Part shown: positions 9,535 to 18,107 of the stretch, piece after piece | How the letters are laid out: each line of letters begins with the position of its first letter | Numbering within the stretch: the stretch's first letter is position 1 | Notes under the pieces: generated by a model | What the model saw: only the letters and a program-made list of their open reading frames with translations | What the model was told of the DNA's origin: nothing | Databases searched by the model: none | Program-made: the position numbers and the translations under genes | Origin: Janthinobacterium lividum | Lineage (GTDB): Bacteria; Pseudomonadota; Gammaproteobacteria; Burkholderiales; Burkholderiaceae_D | DNA: 64,000 nt | Reading direction: 5' to 3' | Assembly (NCBI RefSeq): GCF_023509035.1 | Contig: NZ_CP075583.1 | Span: forward strand, 3,844,001-3,908,000

Positions 9535-10746
9535 ATGGAACTCTTAGCCCACAATTTCAGCAGCGATTTCGCGCGCAGCGCCCACCTTGCCCGCGGCGCG
9601 GGCGCTGACGGCGACAGCGAGGCGCTGGTCGCTTTCCGCGACCCGCAGCAAATGAGCTTGCTGGTGCGCGCCACGGCCTTTGTCTTTGCCGACCCCCGTT
9701 CGCGCCAGTTGCACGAGCTGATCGAGCGCATCGCTCCCAGCGAGGCGACGGTGCTGATCACGGGCGAAACGGGCACGGGCAAGGAACTCATTGCGCGCCA
9801 TGTGCACGGCTTGAGCGGGCGCGCCGAGCAGACTTTTGTGGCGATTAACTGCGGCGCGTTTTCCGAAACCCTCGTCGAGAGCGAACTGTTTGGCTATGAA
9901 AAAGGCGCGTTTACGGGCGCACAGCAGGGCAAACCCGGCTGGTTCGAGACGGCCAGCGGCGGCACCCTGTTCCTCGACGAAATCGGCGACTTGCCGCTGG
10001 CGATGCAGGTCAAGCTGCTGCGCGTGTTGCAGGAGCGCGAAGTGGTGCGCCTGGGCGCGCGGCGCGCCATCCCCATCGACGTGCGCCTGATCGCCGCCAC
10101 GAATGTGGACCTGGCCGAAGCCGTGCGGGCCGGGCGCTTCCGCGAAGACCTGTATTACCGGCTGCAGGTGATCGGCCTGCCGCTGCGCCCCTTGCGCGAG
10201 CGCCCGGGCGACATCATGCCGCTGACGCGTCATTTCATGGCCATCTATGCGCAGCGCTTGCACCTGGGCGAGGTGGAGCTGGGCGCTGACGCGCAGCAAG
10301 CCTTGCTGGCGTATCCGTGGCCGGGCAATATCCGGGAACTGGAAAACGTCATCCACCGCGCGCTGCTCGTGTGCCGCAGCGGCGTGGTGCGCGCTGAAGA
10401 CCTGAGTTTGTCGGGCTGGCACCGCGCACTTGCCACGTCTCCCGCGCCAGCGCCCGCATCCGTTCCTGTCCCCGTTCCAGACGCCTGGGCCGGCGGCGCC
10501 GATATCGCCTACGCGGCCCACGGCGCGGCCGGGCAGGATGACTTGCTGGCCGCCGAACGTTTCGCCCGCGCCTGGCAAGCCTTGCTCGACTCGGGCGAGG
10601 CCGTGGAATTCGAGGCCATGCAGCAGGAACTGGTGCGCGCCGCGTGGGAGCGCAATGAGCGCAACCAGGTGCGCACGGCGAAGCATTTGAATCTGAGCCG
10701 TAACATCCTGCGCACCTTCCTGAAAAAGGCGGGCGCCATCGACTAG
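9535..10746 (+). CDS. Sigma-54-dependent activator (SfnR-like)
   Basis: A 403-residue enhancer-binding protein with a short N-terminal region (about 55 residues, no receiver domain), then an AAA+ domain: Walker A GETGTGKE, the sigma-54 contact loop GAFTGA, Walker [11 protein letters not shown] and the sensor motif [11 protein letters not shown]. The C-terminus is a Fis-like HTH with [17 protein letters not shown]. This short layout and the C-terminal motif are like SfnR, which activates sulfone/sulfonate use in pseudomonads. It heads a sulfur locus whose promoters are of the -24/-12 type, so it is the natural local activator. ATG 9535 is chosen over an upstream ATG at 9463 because the latter overlaps the promoter and adds an unconserved tail. 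Confidence 0.88.
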   Translation: MELLAHNFSSDFARSAHLARGAGADGDSEALVAFRDPQQMSLLVRATAFVFADPRSRQLHELIERIAPSEATVLITGETGTGKELIARHVHGLSGRAEQTFVAINCGAFSETLVESELFGYEKGAFTGAQQGKPGWFETASGGTLFLDEIGDLPLAMQVKLLRVLQEREVVRLGARRAIPIDVRLIAATNVDLAEAVRAGRFREDLYYRLQVIGLPLRPLRERPGDIMPLTRHFMAIYAQRLHLGEVELGADAQQALLAYPWPGNIRELENVIHRALLVCRSGVVRAEDLSLSGWHRALATSPAPAPASVPVPVPDAWAGGADIAYAAHGAAGQDDLLAAERFARAWQALLDSGEAVEFEAMQQELVRAAWERNERNQVRTAKHLNLSRNILRTFLKKAGAID

Positions 10747-10764
10747 GCGCATGACTGACCCCGT

Positions 10765-10801
10765 GGAGCCGGAACTGCAGTGATGCGGCTCCGGCTTTTT
10801 T
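10765..10801 (+). terminator. Rho-independent terminator of the activator gene
   Basis: GGAGCCG (10765-10771) pairs with CGGCTCC (10786-10792), followed by GGC and a run of six T. It lies 18 bases after the stop. Confidence 0.85.
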
Positions 10802-10806
10802 CATGG

Positions 10807-10865
10807 CTGCTGCGCGCGCAGCACGCTGCTGCCATGGATACAGCGGATTGCTGCTAAATCAACAG
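10807..10865 (+). promoter_or_regulatory. Candidate upstream activator sites (three dyads)
   Basis: Three copies of a dyad CTGYTG-N6-CARCAG: 10807-10824 (CTGCTG-N6-CAGCAC), 10826-10843 (CTGCTG-N6-ATACAG, weaker) and 10848-10865 (TTGCTG-N6-CAACAG). They are spaced 19-22 bp, about two helical turns, and end 28 bp before a sigma-54 promoter. The same dyad recurs before the other sigma-54 promoters of the locus. Binding by the 9535-10746 activator is inferred. Confidence 0.6.
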
Positions 10866-10893
10866 CGAATGGCGCTGGCGGGCGCATGCGGCA

Positions 10894-10909
10894 TGGCATG
10901 TTTTCTGCG
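10894..10909 (+). promoter_or_regulatory. Sigma-54 promoter, monooxygenase operon
   Basis: TGGCATG-TTTT-CTGCG matches the -24/-12 consensus TGGCACG-N4-TTGCA with the invariant GG and GC at the correct spacing. It lies 71 bp before the start of the first monooxygenase gene. Confidence 0.75.
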
Positions 10910-10980
10910 AGGAGGGTAGGGCAGACCGCTGCGAGCGATGCGCCGCAGCCCTTTCTTCGACCCACGACAGGAGTCCATGC

Positions 10981-12060
10981 ATGACCATTGAATTCATCTG
11001 GCAATTGCCCACCAGCGGCGATGGCCGCTATGCGGCGCCCGGCATCACGCGCCGGGGCGAACGGGCGGCAGGCGCGCCCAGTCCCCTGCAGCCGGGCGTG
11101 AGCGACCCGCGCGGCGCGCGTCCGCCCTTCAACTATTTCGATTACCTGCACCAGATCGCCCGCGCGGCGGACCTGTCAGGCTTCGACGGCATCCAGGTGC
11201 GCCACGATACGCAGGGCGATGAAAGCTGGATCGTCGCCGGTTACCTGGCGCGCAGCACGCGCCACCTGAAGCTGATCGCCGAATTCGACGCGGCCTGGGG
11301 TTCGGCCGTGTACGCGGCAAAGAACGCCGTCAGCTTTCAGCGCTTCACGGGCGGGCGCTTCGCCTGGCAGATCGGCCACGGCGGCGATGCGGCAGCGCGC
11401 CGGCGCCAGGGCGATGCGGCGCCTGACGCCGATATCCTCCCGCGCATCGATGAATTCATCACGGTGGCGCGCGGCGTGCAGAACACCTCGCCGTTCAGCT
11501 TCAAGGGCAAGTTCTTCGAAGTGCAGGACGGCGGTTTCAAGGGCCCGCTGGCGAACCATCCTGTGAACAGCATCTACCTGACGGGGGAGTCGCCCGAGGC
11601 GCTGGCCCTGTCGGTGCGCCAGGCCGACGTGCACGTGTTCGACGCGGCGCCGCTGGCGGATTTGCAGCCTGCCATCGACAGTCTGCAAGCGCAGGCGCGC
11701 CAGCTGGGCCGCGCGGTGGCGGCGGGCTTGCGCATCGACGTGCTGGCGCGCGAAACCTTCGACGAAGCCTTGCGCGACGCGCGCCGCTACCGCAGTGGCG
11801 CGGCGCTGCCCGACGAACTGCCATCCGACGGCAGCACGGCGGTCTTCTGGCCCGGCTTTGCGCAAGCGCAAACGGGCGCCCACGGCGCCCTGGTCGGCAG
11901 CTATGCGCAGGTCAGCGCGGCGCTGGCAGCCTACGCGCAGGCCGGTGTGTCGAGCTTCGTGCTGGCCGCCATCCCCCATTTCGAGGAAGCCTACCGCATC
12001 GGCGAGCACGTGCTGCCTCGTGTGCGGGCAGCGTTGAGCGCGCAGCTGCAAGCGGCTTGA
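10981..12060 (+). CDS. LLM-class flavin-dependent monooxygenase (SsuD-like)
   Basis: A 359-residue luciferase-like protein beginning MTIEFIWQLPTSGDG, like SsuD (MSLNMFWFLPTHGDG). The family uses FMNH2 and O2 to cleave C-S bonds of sulfonates or sulfones, with flavin supplied by a separate reductase. The barrel pattern is intact: DYLHQIARAADLSGFDGIQV, FTGGRFAWQIGHGGD, PFSFKGKFFEVQDGGF and HFEEAYRIGEHVLP. It sits 71 bases after a sigma-54 promoter and 34 bases before a second paralogue. The active-site region differs from SsuD, so a different substrate is likely. Confidence 0.88.
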   Translation: MTIEFIWQLPTSGDGRYAAPGITRRGERAAGAPSPLQPGVSDPRGARPPFNYFDYLHQIARAADLSGFDGIQVRHDTQGDESWIVAGYLARSTRHLKLIAEFDAAWGSAVYAAKNAVSFQRFTGGRFAWQIGHGGDAAARRRQGDAAPDADILPRIDEFITVARGVQNTSPFSFKGKFFEVQDGGFKGPLANHPVNSIYLTGESPEALALSVRQADVHVFDAAPLADLQPAIDSLQAQARQLGRAVAAGLRIDVLARETFDEALRDARRYRSGAALPDELPSDGSTAVFWPGFAQAQTGAHGALVGSYAQVSAALAAYAQAGVSSFVLAAIPHFEEAYRIGEHVLPRVRAALSAQLQAA

Positions 12061-12094
12061 GTTCCTGTATCCAACCTACTGAAGGAGTACCTTG

Positions 12095-13249
12095 ATGGCA
12101 ATCGATTTTTTCTGGCGCATCCCCACGCATGGCGAACCGAGTTCGCACCGCGCCCGCACGCCGTTTCGCGGCGACTGGTTTCCCGGCAATGACAACCTGC
12201 GCCAGGCCGGCCTCGGTGGCGGCGGCGCCGACGGTTTTACCTACATCGACTACCTGGCGGAAATCGCCCGCGCGGCCGAGATATCGGGCTTCCAGGGCGG
12301 CTTGATCCCGTCTTTTCCGATGACGGATGAACCGTGGGCCATTTCCGCGCTGCTGGCGCGCGAGACGAGCACCTTCCGCTTCATGATCCCATTCCAGCCC
12401 GGCTTTTTGAACCCCGTGGTGGCGGCGCGCATGACGGCCAGCCTGCAGCGGGCCACGGGCGGCCGCGCACTATACAACGTGATCACGGGCGGCGGCGGCC
12501 CGGCGCAGCTGTGGTGGGGCGATTCGGCCGGCCACGACGACCGCTACACGCGCACAACGGAATTTCTCGACGTGGTGCGCGGCGTGTGGCGCGGCGGCCC
12601 GTTTTCCTACCAGGGCAAGTTCTACCAGGTGGAAGACGCGGGCCTGGCCACGCCGTTGTCGGAGCAGGAGTTCCCCGAGATTTATTTTTCCGGCTCGTCT
12701 GACGCGGCCCTCGGTTCCGCGTCGAAGCACGCCGATTACTACCTGACGTGGCTGGAACCGTTCGAGCAGTTGCGCGAGAAATTCGCGCGCGTGCATGAAA
12801 AGACGGCGCTCCTGGGGCGCAAGATCAAGTGCGCCGTGCGCGTCGATATCGTGGCCCGCGCCACGGAGGAAGAGGCGTGGGACGAGGTGCGCAAGGGTTT
12901 TGACGCCGTCGATGCCGCCACCCTGCGCCAGTTCCTCGGCACGGACGGCGGCGATTCCGTGGGTGCGGCACGCCAGCGCGGCAACCGTCCGACCACCCTG
13001 AACAGCTACAAGGACTTGATCACGGCGCCGAATATCTGGTCCGGCTTCAACCTGCTGCGCGGCGGGCAGACGCAGGGCATCGTCGGCAGCTACCAGCAGG
13101 TGGCCGAACGCCTCGACGAACTGGTGCAACTGGGCGCCGACGCCTTCATCCTGGCCAGCACGCCGCACCTGGAAGAAGCGTATCGGGTGGGCGAGGAGGT
13201 GCTGCCCCTCGTGCGCGGGCATACGGCGGCGCTCCTGCGCGCTGCCTGA
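12095..13249 (+). CDS. LLM-class flavin-dependent monooxygenase (SsuD-like), second copy
   Basis: A 384-residue protein. ATG 12095 is preferred over the adjacent TTG 12092 because GAAGGAG (12081-12087) is 7 bases away. It is closer to SsuD than the preceding gene: MAIDFFWRIPTHGEP, DYLAEIARAAEISGFQGGLIP, NPVVAARMTASLQRATGGRA, YNVITGGG, YLTWLEP and HLEEAYRVGEEVLP. Predicted reaction: FMNH2/O2-dependent cleavage of an organosulfonate or sulfone. The two paralogues could act in sequence or form a mixed oligomer; which is not visible. Confidence 0.9.
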   Translation: MAIDFFWRIPTHGEPSSHRARTPFRGDWFPGNDNLRQAGLGGGGADGFTYIDYLAEIARAAEISGFQGGLIPSFPMTDEPWAISALLARETSTFRFMIPFQPGFLNPVVAARMTASLQRATGGRALYNVITGGGGPAQLWWGDSAGHDDRYTRTTEFLDVVRGVWRGGPFSYQGKFYQVEDAGLATPLSEQEFPEIYFSGSSDAALGSASKHADYYLTWLEPFEQLREKFARVHEKTALLGRKIKCAVRVDIVARATEEEAWDEVRKGFDAVDAATLRQFLGTDGGDSVGAARQRGNRPTTLNSYKDLITAPNIWSGFNLLRGGQTQGIVGSYQQVAERLDELVQLGADAFILASTPHLEEAYRVGEEVLPLVRGHTAALLRAA

Positions 13250-13255
13250 GTACCC

Positions 13256-13333
13256 CTGTTGCCGCGACAGCAGCGCCACCGCCTGCTGTCGCGCAGGCAG
13301 CACGCGGCAGCAGCGCTGCTGCCAAATCAACAG
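13256..13333 (+). promoter_or_regulatory. Candidate upstream activator sites before the TonB receptor
   Basis: Dyads of the locus type: 13256-13273 (CTGTTG-N6-CAGCAG), 13286-13303 (CTGTCG-N6-CAGCAC) and 13316-13333 (CTGCTG-N6-CAACAG, the same site in reverse). A perfect 18-bp palindrome GGCAGCAGCGCTGCTGCC (13306-13323) overlaps the last. They lie 68-145 bp before a sigma-54 promoter. Confidence 0.6.
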
Positions 13334-13400
13334 CACTATCATGTCGATAGTCTTCCTTTTAAATCAAACACTTAAGTTAATTTTGCTGCGCTGCGGCAGC

Positions 13401-13416
13401 GGGCATGCGCCTTGCA
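13401..13416 (+). promoter_or_regulatory. Sigma-54 promoter of the TonB receptor gene
   Basis: GGGCATG-CGCC-TTGCA has the invariant GG and GC 10 bases apart and only two departures from the consensus. It is 51 bp before the receptor start. Confidence 0.7.
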
Positions 13417-13467
13417 ATAACAGTCATCACCATCTCGCGTTTTGACTTTACTCAAGGATAACCACCC

Positions 13468-15838
13468 ATGCGCCGTTCGACTGCCCCCGCCGCCTTCTCT
13501 TCCTTTCCCTTTCATCTGACCCCGCTGCGCCGCGCGTTGCGCTCGGCCTTCGCCATCGGCGGCTTGATGCTCGTCCATGGCATGCTCCACGCGGAAACGC
13601 CTGGCGCCGGTGTCATTGCCTCGGCCGACGCCAACGGCGCCGGCGAGGGCGCCGCCTTGCAATCGGTGACGGTGACGGCGCAAAAGCGCGAGGAATCCGC
13701 GCAAAAAGTGCCGAGCGCGATCACGGTCCTCGGTGGCAAGGAGCTGCTCGATACTGGCATCGGCCGCTCGGCCAGCGAAATCCTCAATTACGTGCCGAAC
13801 GCCTCGGCCGGCACGCAGCAGCACGGCCGTCCGCGCTGGTGGATACGCGGCGTGGGCGCGGGCCAGCAGCAAATTGATTTCCCGAACCCCGTCGGCTTTT
13901 ACCTCGATGACGTCTACATCAGCAATTCCAGCGCCACGGGTTTTCCCCTGTTCGACCTGGACCGGGTGGAAGTGCTGCGCGGCCCGCAAGGCACTTTGTG
14001 GGGCAAGAATACGACGGGCGGCGCCATCAATGTGATTTCGCGCAAGCCGTCCTTCAAGTCCAGCGGCTACGCCAAGCTCGATTACGGCAGCTACGACACC
14101 ACCCTGGCCGAAGGCGCCATCGGCGGCGCGCTGGTCGACGAGGTGCTGGCAGGGCGATTATCTTTCCACACGGAGCAGCAGGACAAGGGCCGCTTCCACA
14201 ACCAGTTTACGGGCGAGCGCGATGGAAAGCTCAAGGATAGCGCCATCCGCGGCCAGCTCAAGGCCCTGATCGGGCGCGACCTGACGGCGAACTTGAACCT
14301 GCATTACCGCGACTACACGACCAAGGGCGCCACCACCACAGTGGCCAGCTACGGCGCCAATGGTGTGTACCGCAACGGCTACGTCCCCAGCACCAATCCC
14401 GATGATGTCAGCACGAATGCGCCGGCAGACAGCGACGTGAAACAGGGGGCGCCCAGCTGAACCTCGAGTACGCGCTGGGCGAGTTGACCCTGACGTCGAT
14501 CACGGGCTATGAAAACTTCCGCAACGAAGCAACGGGCGACAGCGACAACACGCCGCTGGAAGTGGGCCGCAGCCGCTCGAAGGCCAGCAGCCGGCAAGTG
14601 TCGCAGGAGCTGCGCCTGACGTCGCCACAAAACGGCGCTGTGAGCTGGGTGGCGGGCCTGTTCTACTTCAATGAAAAGATCGACTCCGATTCGGCCGGCG
14701 CGCGCCTGCCCAATGGTACCGTGCCAGCGCTGGGGGCAGCACCCAGCCTGTCGGCTACAACCGCACCGTCTACCAGCACAAGGCGCGCAGCGCGGCCATC
14801 TTTGGCAGCACCACCGTCAACTTCAGCGAGCAGTTCCTGTCCACCTTTGGTTTGCGCTGGACCACGGAAACCAAGGACCTGGACTTGCAAAGGGTGCAGG
14901 CCGCATCGAACTCGGTGACGTTTGGCGATGCGTCGAACTGGTGGAACACGGTCCGGGGCGGCAATTACACGGCCGCTTCGGTGGCCAACAACAACTTCAC
15001 GTCGAATCCGTCCACCACGTGGAATGCGCTGACGTATGACGTGACGCCCGAATACCGCTTCAGCCGCACCTTGCGCGGCTACCTGAAATACGCGCACGGC
15101 ATCAAGTCGGGCGGCTACAACACGAGCGCCACGGACGTGCGCGCATTGAATACGGTGAAACCGGAAACCCTGAACTCGTTCGAGGCGGGACTGAAATCGG
15201 AATGGCTGGACGGGCGCCTCAATTTCAACGCCAACGTCTTCCATTACGATTACAAGAACGTGCAGGTGAATATCACGGGCGTGTACAACGGCGACCCGAC
15301 GCAAAGCGTCAATTACCTGCAGAACGTGCGCAAGGCGCATGTGAACGGCGCGGAATTCGAGATCGAGGCGCAGCCGACGGACAACCTGCACATCAATGCC
15401 AATCTGGGCCTGCTGCACACGGAATTCGACGATTTCGCCATCCAGAACAATGGCGGCGACCGCTCCGGCAATGAATTCGTGCGCTCGCCCCACGTGACGG
15501 CCTTGCTGGCTGCCGATTACCGCTACCCGCTGGGCAATGGCGCGCAGCTGGTCTTCAGCGGCGATGTGCGCTACACGTCGAAGCAGTACTACTATGTCGA
15601 CCCGCAAAATGCCGCGCGCGACTTGCTGAACCAGGGCGGCTTCGCGCTGGCCAATGCGCGCCTGTCGTATGTACTCCCGGGCGGCAAGCAGCGGATCACG
15701 GCGTATGCGAACAACCTGACCGACAAGGTTTACCGCAACCACACGCTCACCAGCTTCGTGCCCGGTGCCGTGAATGGCGACACGGTGATCATCGGTCAGG
15801 GGCGCACGGTGGGTGCCTCGTACACGATCCAGTTCTGA
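13468..15838 (+). pseudogene. TonB-dependent outer-membrane receptor, two frameshifts
   Basis: The N-terminus has a signal peptide ending near LHAE, then a plug domain (SVTVTAQKREESAQKVPSA, VEVLRGPQGTLWGKNTTGGA) and a beta-barrel ending in YTIQF with terminal Phe. The reading frame is lost twice: at the five-G run 14445-14449 and the five-G run 14732-14736. One added G at each restores a continuous protein of about 790 residues. Placed under a sigma-54 promoter between the monooxygenases and the desulfinase, it probably carries the organosulfur substrate across the outer membrane; the ligand is unknown. Both frameshifts may be base-calling errors. Confidence 0.85.
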
Positions 15839-15859
15839 TCGCGCAGGGCAGGGGCGATA

Positions 15860-15868
15860 TGCTATAGT
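15860..15868 (+). promoter_or_regulatory. Extended -10 promoter before the FMN riboswitch
   Basis: TGCTATAGT is an extended -10 element (TGnTATAGT) about 40 bases before the riboswitch core; no clear -35 is needed for such promoters. Confidence 0.5.
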
Positions 15869-15904
15869 CGCCGGGCGTGGCTGCCGCACCCGGTGCGCTG
15901 GCCA

Positions 15905-16062
15905 CGCAACGTTCTCAGGGCGGGGTGCGATTCCCCACCGGCGGTAATGGCATGCGTGCCTAGCCCGCGAGCGCTTGACGGCATGGTCTTCGGGCCATGA
16001 CGACAAGGTCAGCAGACCTGGTGTGATTCCGGGGCCGACGGTATAGTCCGGATAAAGAGAGA
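15905..16062 (+). ncRNA. FMN riboswitch (RFN element)
   Basis: The conserved RFN pieces appear in order: GTTCTCAGGGCGGGGTG, GATTCCCCACCGGCGGTAA, AGCCCGCGAGCGC, GGTCAGCAGACCTGGTGTGA, TTCCGGGGCCGACGGTATAG and the closing GTCCGGATAAAGAGAGA. It binds flavin mononucleotide and lowers expression of the downstream flavin gene. About 180 bases of leader follow it (16063-16241) before ribH, presumably the expression platform; I see no protein-like ORF in that leader that I would defend. Confidence 0.96.
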
Positions 16063-16241
16063 GCGGGATGGAACCATTGTGTTGGTGCCGGCATATGCCC
16101 GGTGCATGGACGGCCTGCGTTTGCCGTCGGTGCGCGGGCGCGCGTGCCTGCATGCGCAGTTGGGCGTGGCTTTCATGCGCCTGTCATATCCCCTTCGATT
16201 CTATGCCCTGTTTTTATCATTCTTGAAAACAGGAGTTATAC

Positions 16242-16751
16242 ATGTTACAAACGTCACAACCATCCGCAGCACCCGGCAAGCGCATCGCCTTCATCCAGGC
16301 GGGCTGGCACCGCGACATCGTCGCGCAATGCCGATTGTCCTTCATCGCCGAAATGGGGACCCTGGGTTTCACGCAGGACGACATCGATGTCATCGACGTC
16401 GCCGGCGCCTTTGAAATCCCCCTGCATGCGCAAGTGCTGGCCAGGGGCGGCCAATACGCGGCGATTGCCGCTTCCGCCCTGGTGGTGGACGGCGGCATCT
16501 ACCGGCATGACTTCGTGGCCGATGCCGGCATTTCCGGCATGATGCAGGTGCAGCTGGCGACGGGCGTGCCCGTGTTGTCGGCCGTGCTGACCCCGCACCA
16601 CTTCCATGCGGGCCACGAGCACCAGCAATTCTACTTCCAGCATTTCAAGGTCAAGGGCGTCGAACTGGCCACGGCTTGCGCGGCCACCATCCACTCGCTG
16701 CAGCGGCTGGCGCAACCGGCTAGCGCGCCGCACGAGGCCTTGGCCGCCTAG
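16242..16751 (+). CDS. ribH: 6,7-dimethyl-8-ribityllumazine synthase, type II
   Basis: A 169-residue protein with AGGAG upstream of ATG 16242. It joins 5-amino-6-ribitylaminouracil and 3,4-dihydroxybutanone phosphate, the penultimate step of riboflavin synthesis. GAFEIPLHAQVLA holds the substrate loop. The stretch ALVVDGGIYRHDFVA followed by VLTPHHFH is the pattern of the RibH2 (type II) branch known from Brucella and Mesorhizobium, not the housekeeping type. An FMN riboswitch controls it. Its place in a locus of FMN-dependent monooxygenases suggests it boosts flavin supply for them. Confidence 0.93.
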   Translation: MLQTSQPSAAPGKRIAFIQAGWHRDIVAQCRLSFIAEMGTLGFTQDDIDVIDVAGAFEIPLHAQVLARGGQYAAIAASALVVDGGIYRHDFVADAGISGMMQVQLATGVPVLSAVLTPHHFHAGHEHQQFYFQHFKVKGVELATACAATIHSLQRLAQPASAPHEALAA

Positions 16752-16781
16752 GGCACCGTTTGCCTTGATGCCGTAGTACGC

Positions 16782-16818
16782 GGGGCCAGCGCAATTCGTG
16801 CGTTGGCCCCGTTTCTTT
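16782..16818 (+). terminator. Terminator between ribH and the desulfinase gene
   Basis: GGGGCCAGCGCA and TGCGTTGGCCCC form a 12-bp stem around ATTCG, followed by GTTTCTTT. It serves ribH and overlaps the 3' end of the convergent gene. Confidence 0.8.
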
Positions 16819-17878
16819 ATGCCGCCTGCTGCAGCAGCGCGTCGAGGCGCCGCTGCGCTTCCTCCAGCGGCCGGCGGTCGATCCAGCTCTCGATATCGAT
16901 GTCGCGGTCGAGAAAACCGTGCTGCAGCTGGAAATCCTTCTGCTGGCGGAACAGGGCCACCTTCTCGTCGGACAGGTCGGGCGCCAGGGTCAGGTGAAAA
17001 CCGTCGCGGTAGGCTTCGGCCACGGCGTCGGCGCCGGCCCGCGTTTCGCCCTGCAGGATGGCCAGCACGTCGGCCTGGTGGCTGCGCGCCCAGTGGGCGG
17101 CGCGCAGGGTCTGCGTCAAAAAGCGTACGACCAGCTCGAAATGCTGTTCCAGCATCGTTTCATGCACGGTAATCGGCCTTGGCGTGCCGTTATTTACGCG
17201 GAAGCGCCGGTCGGGCAGGGCGTCGATGGCTATGCCCACTTCCAGCCCCGCCGCGCGGGCCGCTTCGGCCGCCGTCGCGCCTTTCACGTAGACGGCATCG
17301 ACGTCGCCGCGCAGCAGCGGGCTTATGCCTTGCCATAGCCCGGCGCCGAGATTGGCTGGCGCTTGCGCCTCGCTACCCACTTCCACCAGCCGCACATCGT
17401 CCAGCGTCAAGCCGGCCGACGCCAGCACGCCCTTGTAGCCGGCCAGGCTCATGCCGCGCGCGATGCTGCGCCCGCGCCGGTTCTCGCGCAAATCCTCGGC
17501 GCGGAACACGGGCAGCGCCAGCCGCTTGCCCTGCAGCTGCGCGGGCGTGGTGATGCCGGAACCGGGGCGCACGAGGATGGCTTGCCATTCATCGATCCAG
17601 GTCAGGCCGACCAGGCGCGTGGGCGCCCCTTGCGCGCGCGCGGGCAGGGCCAGCAGGTTGCCCCCTTCGCGCACGAGCGTGGACAAGCCATGGTCGTAAT
17701 GGTGGCGGGCCAGTTCGCCACCCACTTCCTGCAGGGTTTTCAGGGCGATGCCGTCGCGGGCGAATTCTTCGTCCAGCCAGCCAAGCTTGTAGGCCAGGCC
17801 CGTGGCCGTGGGCACGGGGCAGCGCGTGAACCAGACGGTATCGACTGTATCGATGGGAGCGGAGCTTGCGGTAGTCAT
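16817..17878 (-). CDS. DszB-like sulfinate desulfinase, copy 1
   Basis: A 353-residue protein of the periplasmic-binding-protein fold but without a signal peptide. It starts at ATG 17878 with AAGGA upstream. It has the DszB signature: the CPVP stretch around Cys20, HYDH with His60, and VREGGN with Arg70 and Gly73, matching the catalytic Cys, His, Arg and Gly of the Rhodococcus desulfinase that releases sulfite from hydroxybiphenyl sulfinate. Ordinary SsuA/NrtA binding proteins lack this set. It is divergent from the aldolase-like gene, with its own sigma-54 promoter. A role in releasing sulfite from a sulfinate made by the monooxygenases is likely; the substrate is unknown. Confidence 0.75.
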   Translation of the reverse strand: MTTASSAPIDTVDTVWFTRCPVPTATGLAYKLGWLDEEFARDGIALKTLQEVGGELARHHYDHGLSTLVREGGNLLALPARAQGAPTRLVGLTWIDEWQAILVRPGSGITTPAQLQGKRLALPVFRAEDLRENRRGRSIARGMSLAGYKGVLASAGLTLDDVRLVEVGSEAQAPANLGAGLWQGISPLLRGDVDAVYVKGATAAEAARAAGLEVGIAIDALPDRRFRVNNGTPRPITVHETMLEQHFELVVRFLTQTLRAAHWARSHQADVLAILQGETRAGADAVAEAYRDGFHLTLAPDLSDEKVALFRQQKDFQLQHGFLDRDIDIESWIDRRPLEEAQRRLDALLQQAA

Positions 17879-17913
17879 GGGATTCCTTCGTCGTGAGTGG
17901 GAGCCTTGAGCCG

Positions 17914-17929
17914 TGCAGGAAACGTGCCC
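17914..17929 (-). promoter_or_regulatory. Sigma-54 promoter of desulfinase copy 1
   Basis: On the minus strand the sequence reads GGGCACG-TTTC-CTGCA, two departures from the -24/-12 consensus with correct GG/GC spacing. It lies 36 bp before the ATG at 17878. Confidence 0.65.
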
Positions 17930-17969
17930 GCAGCGCTTGCTGGCTTGCCGACAGTGCCTGCGTCTAGCG

Positions 17970-18008
17970 CTGTTGCCGCGCCAGCAGCCGCTGTTGCGCA
18001 GGCAGCAG
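17970..18008 (+). promoter_or_regulatory. Shared activator sites in the divergent region
   Basis: Two perfect copies of CTGTTG-N6-CAGCAG, 17970-17987 and 17991-18008, start exactly 21 bp apart. They lie between two divergent sigma-54 promoters (minus 17914-17929, plus 18037-18052), so they could serve both. Confidence 0.65.
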
Positions 18009-18036
18009 CCGTCCAGCATTGATGCGGCCCTGGCGC

Positions 18037-18052
18037 TGGCACGCGTCTTGCG
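18037..18052 (+). promoter_or_regulatory. Sigma-54 promoter of the aldolase-transport operon
   Basis: TGGCACG-CGTC-TTGCG matches the consensus at every conserved position except the last. It lies 55 bp before ATG 18108. Confidence 0.85.
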
Positions 18053-18107
18053 AAAGCAGGAGGTAGACGAAACCCGGTCTCAACCTTTTTACCGAATGGA
18101 GCATGAC

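Noticed and set aside
13256..13333. Reading the repeated GCAGCAG/CTGCTG stretch as a terminator or small repeat array
   Set aside because: No T-tract, and the fixed N6 dyad recurs beside sigma-54 promoters, so an operator role is more likely.
16068..16229. Cys-rich short ORF after the FMN riboswitch
   Set aside because: It has no good ribosome site and lies in the expected expression platform of the riboswitch.
16817..17878. Reading this gene as a plain ABC substrate-binding protein
   Set aside because: It has no signal peptide and keeps the Cys, His, Arg and Gly set of DszB; the two true binding proteins of the locus both have export signals.
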